Source: Xestospongia bergquistia (taxonomy: Eukaryota; Porifera; Demospongiae; Haplosclerida; Petrosiidae). From it: a DNA stretch of 64,000 bases. The DNA is taken from the NCBI GenBank assembly GCA_963965975.1, contig OZ014413.1:9202101-9266100 (forward strand), in the 5' to 3' direction. This document shows, piece after piece, positions 22,491-33,766 of the stretch. Under the pieces are notes generated by a model. It did no database searches, was not told where the DNA came from, and saw only the letters and a list, made by a program, of their open reading frames with translations. The stretch's first letter is position 1; each line of letters opens with the position of its first letter. The position numbers were made by a program, and so were the translations under genes.

Positions 22491-22840
22491 ACAGTGGGAA
22501 TTAATGTTGAGAGTTGAAACTTGGTGAACTGTACAAAATTTGGGAAATTACCGAAACGTTGTTGTTACATTAACAGTTATTTTCTATCAAGATTTAAAAA
22601 TCATAAGATTTTCTGCTTATAATATATTATGATGTTAAATGTAAGTATGATAATGAAACTTGTTGCAATCAAAATATATAATATTGTCTAAAAACAAGTA
22701 AAATATACTTTTAATATAAATCCCTTGATATTAACAAAACTAGTCACAAATATACATAACAAGTTCAACAGGTACACAATCTAAGACCTGATAACAGACT
22801 TATAACATTTGTGAAAATTACTGCATAGTCCCTTCTTCCC
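22491..22840 (-). other. 3' flank of gene 5
   Basis: Non-coding; holds the family 3'-flank words ('cccttgatattaacaaaac', 'catttgtgaaaatt'). Lacks the ~412-bp element and so serves as an approximate empty site. Confidence 0.5.
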
Positions 22841-25800
22841 TTAAGAAAGAGACTTAAGTAATGGCTCTCTGATTTGACATGAACCATAGAAAGAATCACT
22901 GCCGTCATACAATACAGCATGACTTTGAGAACATTGTTGCCCGCTAACAACTGCTCTTTTCATTTTACAGTATATAGCATTGAAGAATGTTTGTATTAAA
23001 GGAACTTTACCTTTAACCCAAAGAACATGGTAGAAGAGAACCAACAAAAAAGCCAAAAACGTAATACTGGTTGAGAGAGTCGTTATTATTTCAACCGTTG
23101 CATCTTGACGATTAATAAGAAAAAACCATGTTGTAGTCAACAGAAAGATAGAGTTAAACATCATTGAACAATCCAGTATACTGACTAGTGTGTTCTTGAA
23201 TGGCTTAAAGTAAACTTGTAAAAGTAGGAATAATGTCATAATTGGTGTTGCTATCACGTATATTTTTAAATAATTTATTGGTCTGTAGTATGTATAAATG
23301 ATGCATATACCCACTAACAAAAACAGTCGAGCTACAAACCAGTACTCCTTTCCTTCCTTATATGGAGCATGAATAGCTTCTAGTAGAGGTCGGACATATT
23401 TATTTACTCTTATACGTCGTATTGGTCTAGCAAAGATGAGCAAAAGGATATAGGGTAGTAACAGAGGGATAACAACTAGTAATGTGATGATCATTAAAAT
23501 GAGATGTGAACCAACACCATATTCTACAGAACCATCCCAATACCAAACTTTGTAACTTGTATTTTCAGTGTTAACAACAGCTGTTGTGAAGACATTAATT
23601 ACAGCTAGTACCAATTTTGAAAAGGAGAGATATATAACAGTAACGAGTACTTGGACTGAGGAGTGAGCTACTCTATTGGAAAGCCTGACAGAAAAATGAC
23701 TGAGTATAATGAGGACAACAACTATTGTCAAGAGATAGAGTGGAAATAGTAAACTGAGACCAGCTTTCCATAACTCTGTCATTCCATTGTAAAAGCATAG
23801 AGGAAATCCAAGTCCTATATTCAATGATGAAAGACAAAAAAAAGAGAATTTTGAAATACTTCTAATGACGAAATTGCTTCCAGGGTATGATCGCAACAAA
23901 TCTATTCCTCCACAATTTGCAGAAGCCTGTGCATAGAATATAATTCCATTCAGTGTACCAGTTGTTAATGTGAGTCTAAGAGCATATAACAGGTAAATGA
24001 GGAGGGGACCAGCTACTGTATAAAGTATTAGTGTCCACAACCACCAATTATTACATTGTCTACATTCAGGAGAACCAAATACCACACTTAATTCACCGCA
24101 ACTACCACATAGTGTACCTCCACGTTGATGCAAACATAATGGCTTACTATCGTCTGAGCAATTCTTGGTGTCAATATTATCTGTTAACATTATGTTATCG
24201 TCAGTACTACAAAAATAAGCAGAATTGTCACTGTTACAATAGCCTAGTGGACAGAAGAGAGATACACCAAATGTTTTGTTTTTATTTTTAGTCTGTAAAA
24301 TACCAGCCCAAACATTAGTAATTTTAAAAGTACGAGTGATAATCATCTTGTTAGTATTACATTCAAAATGGTATATTGTTGCCATGTTATAAAAAACAGG
24401 AGAGCATTGACAAATTCCTTTACTCTTATTTAGAAAAAATCCTAGAGGACAAGGTTCAATACGAACGTTTAGACTACGAATGGTAGGAACTGATGGCAAA
24501 GGAAAAAGTAAAATCTTGGAAGTTAAGGCAGTATCATACTTGCTGTGGATGATCACTTTAAATGGAGTAGACTCTAATCCTTCATACACAATATTATCAT
24601 GTGTCACCCATAAGTTTATATTCTCCTGTTTTTTTGATATGTTTGATGTTATATAAACTCCTATTGTAGAATAAACACTTCGATTCACAGTATCGACTGC
24701 TGCAATGTATAACTGAATTGTCTGACCTGGATACGACTTGAGAATTGTTTTTTGGAGAATGTAATATTTATAAATAATCAGGTCATCTGGTGTTGTTGAA
24801 ATTTCAAGTAAGCCTGTTTTAGTCATATTTGGATAAAATGTCATATGACTTCTGTAATAATTTAGAATATCACATGGTTTCTCTTTTTTACTTAATAAGG
24901 TAAAAAGTGAAGTTATAAATATTGAATTGCCAGCATTACTTGCTACATTTCTAGAAAATACAATCTTGCTATTGTTAAATGTGAAAATATTTCCAGCCAT
25001 TAGAATGTCATTCACGTATATAGCACCACCTTCTAGTAGAGCACTATTGTCATTAAAATTAGCTGATACTCCATTTAAAAAGTGAAGATGACTATTACCT
25101 TTTAATATAATAGCTGCGCCTCTTAATCCAACATTGTTACTAAATGTCACATTACCAGAAAGATACACATCAGAGTCTATTGCTTCAATAACTGATCCAT
25201 AGTTTTCATCAAAGACTGAGGTACCAGTGATATGTACTGAGTTGATTCCATAAAAGGAAAATATCCCAGCATCTGAAACTGGAAGCACATTCTTGAATTT
25301 TTTCTGTGAATTCTTACTTGCTAAAATATCTTTTAGCACAATTGTTGACATACCTCTAAAACTGTTGTATGTCTGAGCATAGATACTGGCTCCAGTGTCA
25401 TATACTAGGTTGTCATAAAATGTTGAGTTATTAATAGTAATTGTAATCTTGTTTGGATTAACAAATGCAAAATACACCGCTCCAGTTTTTGTCGCAGATA
25501 ATTGAATATCCTTAATTCCCTCCTGCTTTTTGAAAATTGTATTATGAATATAAAGAGGACAAGTGTAAGAACCAGGGGGAACCATTGGGTCTCCTAACCA
25601 GTAGAAACTTAATGCTGACCCATGGCAAAATGAATGATTACAATTAATGTTATCTTCAAACACAGTGTTCTCCATTTTAGTATAACTGTAGTCAGGAGAC
25701 TTGTATTGCAATATCAGCAAACCTCCTGGTGTATTAAAACCAGCAAAGTTGTGCAAGAATACTGTATTGTTAATGACTACAAATGCTTTATATGTTCTTT

Positions 25801-26656
25801 GAGTATAAAGCAAGGTCAATCCAGCAGCATTGACAATAATATTATTAGCACTATATGATGAAGTCTCTTGATGATAATACATATCAATTATACAAGAATG
25901 ACCAGTCCTAACAACATCTATATTATACTTCAAACTAATCAAATTAAATGAGACAGTTGCAAGAAAATCAGAATTGGTTGATGGCATATCAATATAATGA
26001 ATAATAATTCCACAACCAATAGTCTGGTTGCTTCTTTCTAACACTTCAGAGGCCAAAGAAGAATTAGATATATTAACTCTGCTAATACTAGAGTCATATA
26101 GATTTATACCAATCATAGCAAACCCATATGAGTAGTAGATGTTAACTTGATTCATAATGACCTGACAATGAACAAAGACTAAGGTAGCAGCATGAGATGA
26201 AGTGTAATACAGAGACGAACTATTGAAGAAGTCAATGATCATAGCATTTTTTATGGTACTAAGAAGTGTTCCACAATTATAAAATACCAATCGATCAAGA
26301 GTTACTGTAGTGTTGAAGAAGACCAGACCTCTTCTAGGCTTTGGTGGAATCCTTGCTGTATCATTATTAGTACATAATATAGTAGCTGACTCTGTGAGTG
26401 AATCACTTTGTATTTTAATCTTACTGGTCTGGGGAGCCACTTGACAGAAGGTACCTGATGAAATAGTAAAATTGACAGAACTGTTTAACAAGAACACAAG
26501 ATATTGGGAGGACCATGTTGTGTTACATAGGTACTGTTCTAAATCAAAGGACGAGTTCACATGATTTGTGTTATTACTGTCTCCACTGCTATAACTACTG
26601 AAGAAGAGTGGTAAAGAAAGAAATGACAGCATCAAAATAGTGGTTTGTAGAGCCAT
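22841..26656 (-). CDS. Gene 5: intact subfamily II Pmp-repeat membrane protein (1271 aa)
   Basis: Start ATG 26654-26656, stop TAA. Signal peptide MALQTTILMLSFLSLPLFF, then a beta-helix ectodomain with GGAIYVN near 540 and many sequons. The stalk begins near 735 (CPLGFFLNKSKGICQC) and its CLHQRGGTLCGSCGELSVVFGS lacks the LKEGQK insert, which marks subfamily II. The membrane core starts near 868 (NNWWLW), with ASANCGGIDLLRSYPGSN in the first loop and FKPFKNTLVSILDC near the end. The tail ends SCQIREPLLKSLS. By direct reading it differs from gene 9 at about 22 of 1271 residues. It lies upstream of gene 4 in the transcription direction, as an independent unit with its own promoter module. Confidence 0.85.
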   Translation of the reverse strand: MALQTTILMLSFLSLPLFFSSYSSGDSNNTNHVNSSFDLEQYLCNTTWSSQYLVFLLNSSVNFTISSGTFCQVAPQTSKIKIQSDSLTESATILCTNNDTARIPPKPRRGLVFFNTTVTLDRLVFYNCGTLLSTIKNAMIIDFFNSSSLYYTSSHAATLVFVHCQVIMNQVNIYYSYGFAMIGINLYDSSISRVNISNSSLASEVLERSNQTIGCGIIIHYIDMPSTNSDFLATVSFNLISLKYNIDVVRTGHSCIIDMYYHQETSSYSANNIIVNAAGLTLLYTQRTYKAFVVINNTVFLHNFAGFNTPGGLLILQYKSPDYSYTKMENTVFEDNINCNHSFCHGSALSFYWLGDPMVPPGSYTCPLYIHNTIFKKQEGIKDIQLSATKTGAVYFAFVNPNKITITINNSTFYDNLVYDTGASIYAQTYNSFRGMSTIVLKDILASKNSQKKFKNVLPVSDAGIFSFYGINSVHITGTSVFDENYGSVIEAIDSDVYLSGNVTFSNNVGLRGAAIILKGNSHLHFLNGVSANFNDNSALLEGGAIYVNDILMAGNIFTFNNSKIVFSRNVASNAGNSIFITSLFTLLSKKEKPCDILNYYRSHMTFYPNMTKTGLLEISTTPDDLIIYKYYILQKTILKSYPGQTIQLYIAAVDTVNRSVYSTIGVYITSNISKKQENINLWVTHDNIVYEGLESTPFKVIIHSKYDTALTSKILLFPLPSVPTIRSLNVRIEPCPLGFFLNKSKGICQCSPVFYNMATIYHFECNTNKMIITRTFKITNVWAGILQTKNKNKTFGVSLFCPLGYCNSDNSAYFCSTDDNIMLTDNIDTKNCSDDSKPLCLHQRGGTLCGSCGELSVVFGSPECRQCNNWWLWTLILYTVAGPLLIYLLYALRLTLTTGTLNGIIFYAQASANCGGIDLLRSYPGSNFVIRSISKFSFFCLSSLNIGLGFPLCFYNGMTELWKAGLSLLFPLYLLTIVVVLIILSHFSVRLSNRVAHSSVQVLVTVIYLSFSKLVLAVINVFTTAVVNTENTSYKVWYWDGSVEYGVGSHLILMIITLLVVIPLLLPYILLLIFARPIRRIRVNKYVRPLLEAIHAPYKEGKEYWFVARLFLLVGICIIYTYYRPINYLKIYVIATPIMTLFLLLQVYFKPFKNTLVSILDCSMMFNSIFLLTTTWFFLINRQDATVEIITTLSTSITFLAFLLVLFYHVLWVKGKVPLIQTFFNAIYCKMKRAVVSGQQCSQSHAVLYDGSDSFYGSCQIREPLLKSLS

Positions 26657-26669
26657 TGTTTAAGAATAA

Positions 26670-26758
26670 TTAGGTAAACCAGATACTTTTGCCTAAATAT
26701 CATACAGTATCTATATTGATAACAGTTGTTGCCTTGTTTTAAAAACAACATTGAAAGT
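26670..26758 (-). promoter_or_regulatory. Core promoter module of gene 5
   Basis: Shares 'aaaccagatacttttg', 'cagtatctatattgataacag' and 'aacaacattgaaag' with genes 2, 3, 4, 7 and 9. The TATA position is degenerate here (minus-strand ATATTTAG, plus-strand 26694-26700). Confidence 0.4.
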
Positions 26759-27631
26759 TATTTAGTTATGTGTAAGCTACTTCATATGATTTGTTTTCAC
26801 TTTATCTAATGTGTTAGGAGTAAAGTCATCATTGAACAAAAACACACAAATGTTTTGAATACATAATGTATTCATTTGTTGTAAACACAAGTCTAAATTT
26901 GTAAATTTACTTCACAGTGACCTCGATGGATGAGTCTTTATGGTGAAGAGAACATTTATGAAGGGACAGTTTTTTGAGAATTAATTGATTATGGTAATTC
27001 TTTATGTTTATAAATTTCAGGTTTCTTTAGATAAAATTTCTAATTGATATGTGGATAAATCTGGATGAGTAGTCATTGTTGTTGAGATATCCTATGATAC
27101 GGTTATCCTCAACAATATATACTTGTAGTTCAGATTAGTTAATGGCAGCAAATGAATATAGAAAGCTCATTGGCATAGCACTTGTGATAGAGACAAATTG
27201 GGTATGATGTTAATAAATAAAAAATAAAATAAGTAATCACACTTCTTTGTCACTTTCAATAGTCACATATAACAACGAACACCCTACATGACTATAGCAT
27301 ATCATGAGTAAAAGTTACAACGAACAAAGAAAATCAAAAGTAAACAGAAATGAAGGTTATGAAAACATAATACTGTCCATCAATAACAGATGTTCTAGAT
27401 CTGTAATAGACAAATGTGTACATGTAAAACATCAATGAATGATAATATAATGGCTGGACATGGATCAGTTTAATGATTTGTTGCTTAAATATGGTGACTT
27501 GGGTAAATCAGGATATTCACAAAATCTTGCTGTCATATCAGTAATTATTTCACTTATTTTTGCTAAATAGAACAGAGCCAACCACTATGTATGCACATAA
27601 AATCCATTAAAGTCACACATTAGTACTTTGT

Positions 27632-27634
<3 letters not shown>
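26759..27634. other. Intergenic region between genes 5 and 6
   Basis: AT-rich, no supported ORF. Near-identical to 45154-46029. It includes a short inverted word pair around 27085-27120 ('gttgttgagatatcc ... ggttatcctcaacaa') that could form a small hairpin. Confidence 0.5.

Positions 27635-27668
<34 letters not shown>
27635..27668. repeat. (TA)n microsatellite
   Basis: Seventeen TA units directly left of the foldback element at 27721; a second, shorter AT run lies to its right (27901-27916). The same layout occurs at 46030-46059 and 46280-46313. Confidence 0.9.
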
Positions 27669-27671
<3 letters not shown>

Positions 27672-27720
27672 GTATCTGCGTCTGTTGAAGTGTACTCGAT
27701 GTCGTTTAGACAGAGCGGGT

Positions 27721-27901
27721 TAGAACAGAATTAAAGGCAAAAGAACAGGGCTCTCGCTGTGTTGCTGTTACTCCGAGTTTCACGCGTTATGCGATCATCA
27801 GACAGCGATCATCAGCTGTCTGATGATCGCATAACACGTGAAACACAGAGTAACAGCAACACAGCGAGAGCCCTGTTCTTTTGTCCTTTAATTCTGTTCT
27901 A
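27721..27901. mobile_element. Foldback (hairpin) element, ~181 bp
   Basis: Nearly the entire element is one inverted repeat: TAGAACAGAATTAAAGG at the left end mirrors CTTTAATTCTGTTCTA at the right. At the centre GCGATCATCAGACAGC (27791-27806) and its complement (27815-27830) enclose the 8-nt loop GATCATCA. It lies between TA runs, as expected of a TA-targeting MITE. It is less AT-rich than the surroundings. No transposase. An ORF across 27759-27941 is a by-product. Confidence 0.8.
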
Positions 27902-27916
27902 TATATATATATATAT

Positions 27917-28345
27917 CACTATCTGTGTGGTAAGTGTATAAAAATCTATTAATATCTTATAGGGGGATATCTTATCATTGAGAGCTCAAATATGGTGAAT
28001 TGAACAAATTAGGAAAGTTACCAAATCTTGTTATCATAACAAATAGTTATTTCATTTTTATCAAGGTTTTTGTAAATCACTGTGGCTCATAAAATTTTAT
28101 GCTTGCCAATAAATTACTATGATGTTTATTGTCAGTATAAAATGAAACTTGTAACACTCAAAACATTATTGTCGACAAAAAACACTACCAAGCAAACAAA
28201 GATAACTATTATAGTTAATACAATCCCCTTGACATCAATAAATCTAGTCATAAATATACATGATAAAATAAACAAGTAAACAATCTAAGACCTAATAACA
28301 GAATTCTAAACATTTGTGAAAATTACTGCTTTGCCTCTTCTTCCC
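27917..28345 (-). other. 3' flank of gene 6
   Basis: Non-coding family 3' flank ('ccccttgacatcaataaa', 'acctaataacagaattct', 'catttgtgaaaat') with a near copy at 46314-46741. Confidence 0.5.
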
Positions 28346-31300
28346 TTAAGAAAGAGAATTAAGTAATGGCTCTCTGATTTGACATGAACCATAGAAAGAA
28401 TCACTGCCATCATACAATAAACTATGAATTTGAGAATGTTGTCGCCTGTCAACAACTGGTCTTTTCATTTTACAGTATATAGCATTGAAGAATCCTTCTA
28501 TTAAGGGCACCTTCCCTTTAACCCAAAGAACATGGTAGAAGAGAACCAACAAGAAAGCCAAGAAAGTAATGCTAACTGAAATGAACATCATTATTTCAAT
28601 TATCGCATCTTGCTGATTAATAAGAAAAAACCACGTTGTCATATACATAAAGATCAAGTTAAACATTAATGAGCAATCCAGTATACTGACTAGTGTGTTC
28701 TTGAATGGTTTAAAGAAAGCTTGTAAAATTAAGAATAATGTCATAATTGGTGTTGTTACCACATATATTTTTAAATAATCTACTGCTCTGTAGTATGTAT
28801 AAACAATACAAATACTCACTAACAAAAACAGTCGAGCTACAAACCAGTACTCCTTTCCTTCCTTATATGGAGCATGGATAGGTTCTAGTAGAGGTTGGAC
28901 ATATTCGTTTACTCTTGTACGTCGTATTGGTCTAGCAAAGATGAGCAGAAGGACATAGGGTAGTAACAGAGGGATAACAACTAGTAATGTGATGATCATT
29001 AAAATGAGATGTGAATTAATACCATATTTTACTGAACCATCCCAATACCAAACTTTAAAATTGGTATTTTCAGTATAAACATAAGCTGATGTGAAGACAT
29101 TAATTACAGCTAGTACCAATTTTGAAAAGGAGAGATATATAACAGTAACGAGTACTTGGACTGAGGAGTGTGCTACTCTATTGGAAAGCCTGACAGAAAA
29201 ATGGCTGAGTATAATGAGGACAACAACTATTGTCAGGAGATAAAATGGAAATAGTAAACTGAAACCAGCTTTCCATAACTCCGTCATTCCATTGTAAAAG
29301 CATAGAGGAAATCCAAGTCTTATATTCAATGATGAAAGACAAAAAAAAGAGAATTTTGAAATACTTCTAATGACGAAATTGCTTCCAGGGTATGATCGCA
29401 ACAACTCTATTCCTCCACAATTTGCAGAAGCCTGTGCATAGAATATAATTCCATTCAGTGTACCAGTTGTTAATGTGAGTTTGAGAGTATATAACAGGTA
29501 AATGAGGAGGGGACCAGCTACTGCATAGAGGATTAGTGTTAATAACCACCAGTTACTACATTGCTTACATTCTGTAGAACCAAATACCACACTTAATTCA
29601 CCACAATTACCACATAGCGCACCTTCACGTTGATATAAACATAAAGGACTACTATCGTTTGAGCAACTCTTGACGTTAACATTATTTGTTACCATAATTT
29701 TATTGCTGGTACTACAAAAATAAGACTTGTCAAAGTTACAATAGCCTAGTGGACAGAGGAGTGATACACCAAAATTTTCGGTTTTATTCTCAGTCTTTAC
29801 AAAACCAGCCCAAACATTAATAACTCGATAAGAACGATTGATAATCATCTTGTTGATATTACATTCAAAATGGTATATTGTTGGTGTGTTATAAAAAGCA
29901 GGAGAGCATTGACAAATTCCTTTACTCTTATTTAGAACAAATCCTAGAGGACAAGGTTCAATATAAACATTTAGACTACGAATGGTAGGAACTGATGGCA
30001 AAGGAAAAAGTAAAATCTTTGAAGTTAAGGCAGTATCATACTTGCTGTGGATGATCACTTCAAATGGAGTAGACTCTAATCCTTCATACACAATATTATC
30101 ATGTGTCACCCATAAGTTTTTATTCTCCTGTTTTTTTGATATATTTGATGTTATATAAACTCCTATTGTAGAATAAACACTTCGATTGGCAGCATCAACT
30201 GCTGCAATGTATAACTGAATTGTCTGACCTGGATACAACTTGGGAATTGTTTTTTGAAGAATGTAATATTTATAAATAATAAGGTCATCTGGTGTTGTTG
30301 AAATTTCAAGTAAGCCTGTTTTAGTCATATTTGGATAAAATGTCATATGACATCTGTAGTAATTTAGAATATCACATGGTTTCTGTTTTTTACTTGATAA
30401 GGTAAAAAGTTATTTTATAAATATTGAATTGCCAGCATTACTTGCTACATTTCTAGAAAATACAATCTTGCTGTTGGTAAATGTGAAAACTTTTTTGGCC
30501 ATTAGAATGTCACTCACATATATAGCACCACCTTCTAGTAGAGCACTATTGCCCTTAAAATTAGCTGATACTCCATTTAAAAAGTGAAAATGACTATTAC
30601 CTTTTAATATAATAGCTGCGCCTCTTAATCCAACATTGTTATTAAATGTAACATTACCAAAAAGATACACATCAGAGTCTACAGCTTCAATAACTGATCC
30701 ATAGTTCTCATTAAAGACTGAGGTACCAGTGATATGTACTGAGTTGATTCCATAAAAGGAAAATATCCCAGCATCTGAAACTGGAAGCACATTCTTGAAT
30801 TTTTTCTGTGAATTCCTACTTGCTAAAATATCTTTTAGCACAATTGTTGACACACCACCAAAACTGTTGTATGTCTGAGCATAGATACTGGCTCCAGTGT
30901 CATATACTAGGTTGTCATAAAATGCTGAGTTATTAATAGTAATTGTAATTTTGCTTTGATTAACAAATGCAAAATATATAGTTCCTGTTGTTTTTTCAAC
31001 AAAATAATAATTTTTGTAACCTTCTTGCTTTTTGAAAGTAGTATTTTGAATATAAAGAGGGTAACTGTGAGAAGTAGGGTGTACCACTAGGTCTCCAAAC
31101 CAGTAAAAACTTAATACTGATCCATGACAATAGGGATGTTGAAAATTAATGTTGCCTTTAAACACACTGTTCTTTATTGTAGTATTCGTGAGAATAAAAG
31201 ATTTGTATTGTAATATCAACAAACCACCTGGTGTATTAAAACCAGCAAAGTTTTGTAAGAATACTGTATTGTTAATGACTACAAATGCTTTATATTTTTT

Positions 31301-32134
31301 TTGAGTATAAAGCAAGGTCAATCCAGCAGCATTGACAATAGTATTATTAGCACTATATGATGAAGTCTCTTGATGATAATACATATCAATTATACAAGAA
31401 TGACCAGTCCTAACAACATCTATATTATACTTCAAACTAATCAAGTTAAATGAGACAGTTGCAAGAAAATCAGAATTGGTTGATGACATATCAAGATAAT
31501 GAATAATAATTCCACAACCAATAGTCTGGTTGGTTCTTTCAAACACTTCAGAGGCCAGAGAAGAATTATATACGTTAACTCTGCTAATACTAGAGTTATA
31601 TAGATTTATACCAATCATAGCAAATCCATATGAGTAGTAGATGTTAACTTGATTCATAATGACCTGACAATGAACAAAGACTAAAGTAGCAGCGTAAGAT
31701 GAAGGGTAATACAGAGATGAACTATTGAGGTAGTCAATGATTGTAGCATTTTGGATGCTACTTAGATATGTACCACAGTTATAAAATACCAATCGATCAA
31801 GAGTTACTGAAGTGTTGAAGAAGACCAGACCTCTCCTTGACTTTGGTGGAATCCCATTATTAGCACATAATATAATAGCTGACTCAGTAAGAGAATCACT
31901 TTGTATTTTAATCTTACTGGTCTTGTGAGACACTTGACAAAAGTTACCAGATGAAATAGTAAAATTGACAGAACTGTTTAACAAGAACACGAGATACCGG
32001 GAGGACCACAATGTGTTACACAGGTACTGCTCTAAATCTGAGGATGAGCTAATATAATAAGTGTGGTTGTTGTATTCAGTACAATAACTACTGCAGAGTA
32101 GTAGAGAGAGTGAAAGCAAAGTTAATGCCGTCAT
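28346..32134 (-). pseudogene. Gene 6: full-length subfamily II paralog with one nonsense codon
   Basis: The likely start is ATG 32132-32134 (MTALTLLSLSLLLCSS, a good signal peptide), as in gene 8. An upstream extension to 32254 would need a TTG start and runs into a foldback element, so it is rejected. The frame is open for 574 codons to TAA at 30410-30412. There gene 8 reads ATA AAC TCG CTT and gene 6 reads ATA AAA TAA CTT, with no length change. After the stop the same frame continues without further damage to 28346, giving stalk (CPLGFVLNKSKGICQC), membrane core and tail SCQIREPLLNSLS. As it stands the product would be a secreted beta-helix ectodomain without membrane spans. Either a very young pseudogene, a null allele, or a secreted form; the sequence cannot distinguish these. 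Confidence 0.8.
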
Positions 32135-32215
32135 TTCCAAAGGCAAAGAACACCAAGTAGATATGAAACTTAGATAGCAACTTTGAATCTGCCGTAACCT
32201 TGGAATTTCGACATA

Positions 32216-32457
32216 TATGTGACCTGATTTACAAAAAGGGACCACTTCTGTCAAAATATTTGTGACCTGATCTGTGAAAAATCAACTGTTAAAACATCTC
32301 AAAAAACAGTTTTGTATACATACAGTTGTTATATATGCATAACTATTCTATATATATGCAAAATTGTTTTTTGTTATCTTTTCACAATGATTGTTTCACA
32401 AATAAGGTCACAAATGTTTTGACAGAAGTGGTCCCTTTTTGCAAATCAGGTCACATA
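32216..32457. mobile_element. Foldback element, ~242 bp, just upstream of gene 6
   Basis: The left arm (TATGTGACCTGATTTACAAA, 32216 onward) and the right arm (ending TCAGGTCACATA, 32457) are imperfect complements over about 60 bp, sharing 'gggaccacttctgtcaaaa' and its complement. The middle is AT-rich. The ends abut TA. It begins only ~82 bp before the start codon of gene 6, so it could carry or disturb the promoter. Matching copy at 50612-50853. Confidence 0.8.
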
Positions 32458-33048
32458 TACTCAACTATGTGTTATTAAAAACAATGAAAGTAAATACTCT
32501 TAAGGTCTTCAATTAGTATTCTTATTAAATTAAGTTGTTAGTGGGAATATATTGCTATAAACAATTTTGTGTTCCATAACCTAAAACATTGAATATACAA
32601 AATAAATATAACAAACTTTTAGAGTGGTTTATGTCATATCTAACAACTCCCTTATTGAGTTAAGACAGACACTCATGACTTGTAATTTAATGGCACCTTT
32701 ATGAAAAGTAAAAGTAAAGAGTAAAATATGTAACAAGAGTTCTTTAAATACAAGTAAATAAAAATAAACTGAGACAAGAAATAACTAAAGTGAATATCAA
32801 CAAATCTTTGTGTAAACAATAATAACAGGTGTACAATTGATTAGCTATACAAATTTAGCTCATGTATCATAAATCTATACACTTTATAAAATGTGACAAT
32901 AACACACATAAAGTTGGAGTTATCCCTCAATCCTCATATTATAATATGAGGATTATAATATATAAATGCTGTATAAGTAATTTGTTAATCTATGCATTAC
33001 CTCTATTATGTAGCAAGTGAATAAAGATCTATTTATATCTTGCAGTGG
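32458..33048. other. Intergenic region with the segmental duplication junction
   Basis: 32458-32944 matches 50854-51331 upstream of gene 8. At 32944 the match ends and at 32964 the match to 7390 and onward begins. The 26 bp at 32929-32954 form a perfect palindrome. No gene was seen. Confidence 0.6.
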
Positions 33049-33458
33049 AAGTCTGGCATTGTTACCCCTTTGCTTAGAGAGGAAGGGTGTGGGTTCAAGT
33101 GCCTATAGGACTCGTACAGCAGGAATGCAATTGTGGATAGAACAAACTTAGACTTGAGCACATGTTATGAGAATGCCAAATGCAAAATGGCTGTTGCATT
33201 TGCACTGGTTGTGGTGACAATCTTTTGAATAGAGCATAGACTATCTTTTAAATTCACTAACTAGCACTGCCTTGTGTCACATCTGCTTCAAGGTGTTGCT
33301 AGCCATCATCAAGAATTGAAATAAAAAGTGAAAAGGAGGAGCTTAAAGTGCACAAGGCGTTTCTGTGGGTTGCAAGATTTTTGCTGGCTGTACAAGTCCT
33401 ATATGCACATGTCTCCAGACCCTATCTCTCTTAATGAAGAGTCAGAAAAGCCAGACTA
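33049..33458. mobile_element. ~412-bp repeated element (complete copy)
   Basis: Same element as 7474-7885; its left border reads AA-GTCTGGC rather than TA-GTCTGGC. This copy has the best B-box-like sequence, GGGTTCAAGTGCC (about 33091-33103). Confidence 0.5.
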
Positions 33459-33766
33459 TTATTGGTAAATTTGGGTAATATATTAAAATGTTTTGTCACA
33501 TTAACAATTATTTCATGTGAGTTTTGAAAATCAAAAGATTTTTTGCTCACCAATATGTAATTATTATGTTAAATGTTATTATGAAAACGAAACTTGTTAC
33601 ACTCAAAACAAATAATATTATCTAAAAAAACAAGCAAAATATACTTTTAATGTAACTCTCTTGATATCAACAGAACTGTAAATAATGAAATAAATAGGTA
33701 CATGATCTAACAGCTAATAACACAATTCTAACATTTGTGAAAATCACTGCTTTGCATCTTGTTGCC
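33459..33766 (-). other. Family 3' flank downstream of pseudogene C
   Basis: Near copy of 226-525; non-coding. Confidence 0.5.

Noticed and set aside
24031-24291. Plus-strand ORF of 86 aa repeated at 42426
   Set aside because: Antisense shadow of the stalk of genes 5 and 9; identical only because the genes are duplicates.
27759-27941. Plus-strand ORF of 60 aa
   Set aside because: It lies across the foldback hairpin and the AT run; not conserved in the second copy.
32135-32254. N-terminal extension of gene 6
   Set aside because: Needs a TTG start, runs through a foldback element, and hides the signal peptide that starts at ATG 32132-32134.
33085-33110. tRNA gene
   Set aside because: Only a B-box-like stretch; no A box at proper spacing and no cloverleaf could be drawn.
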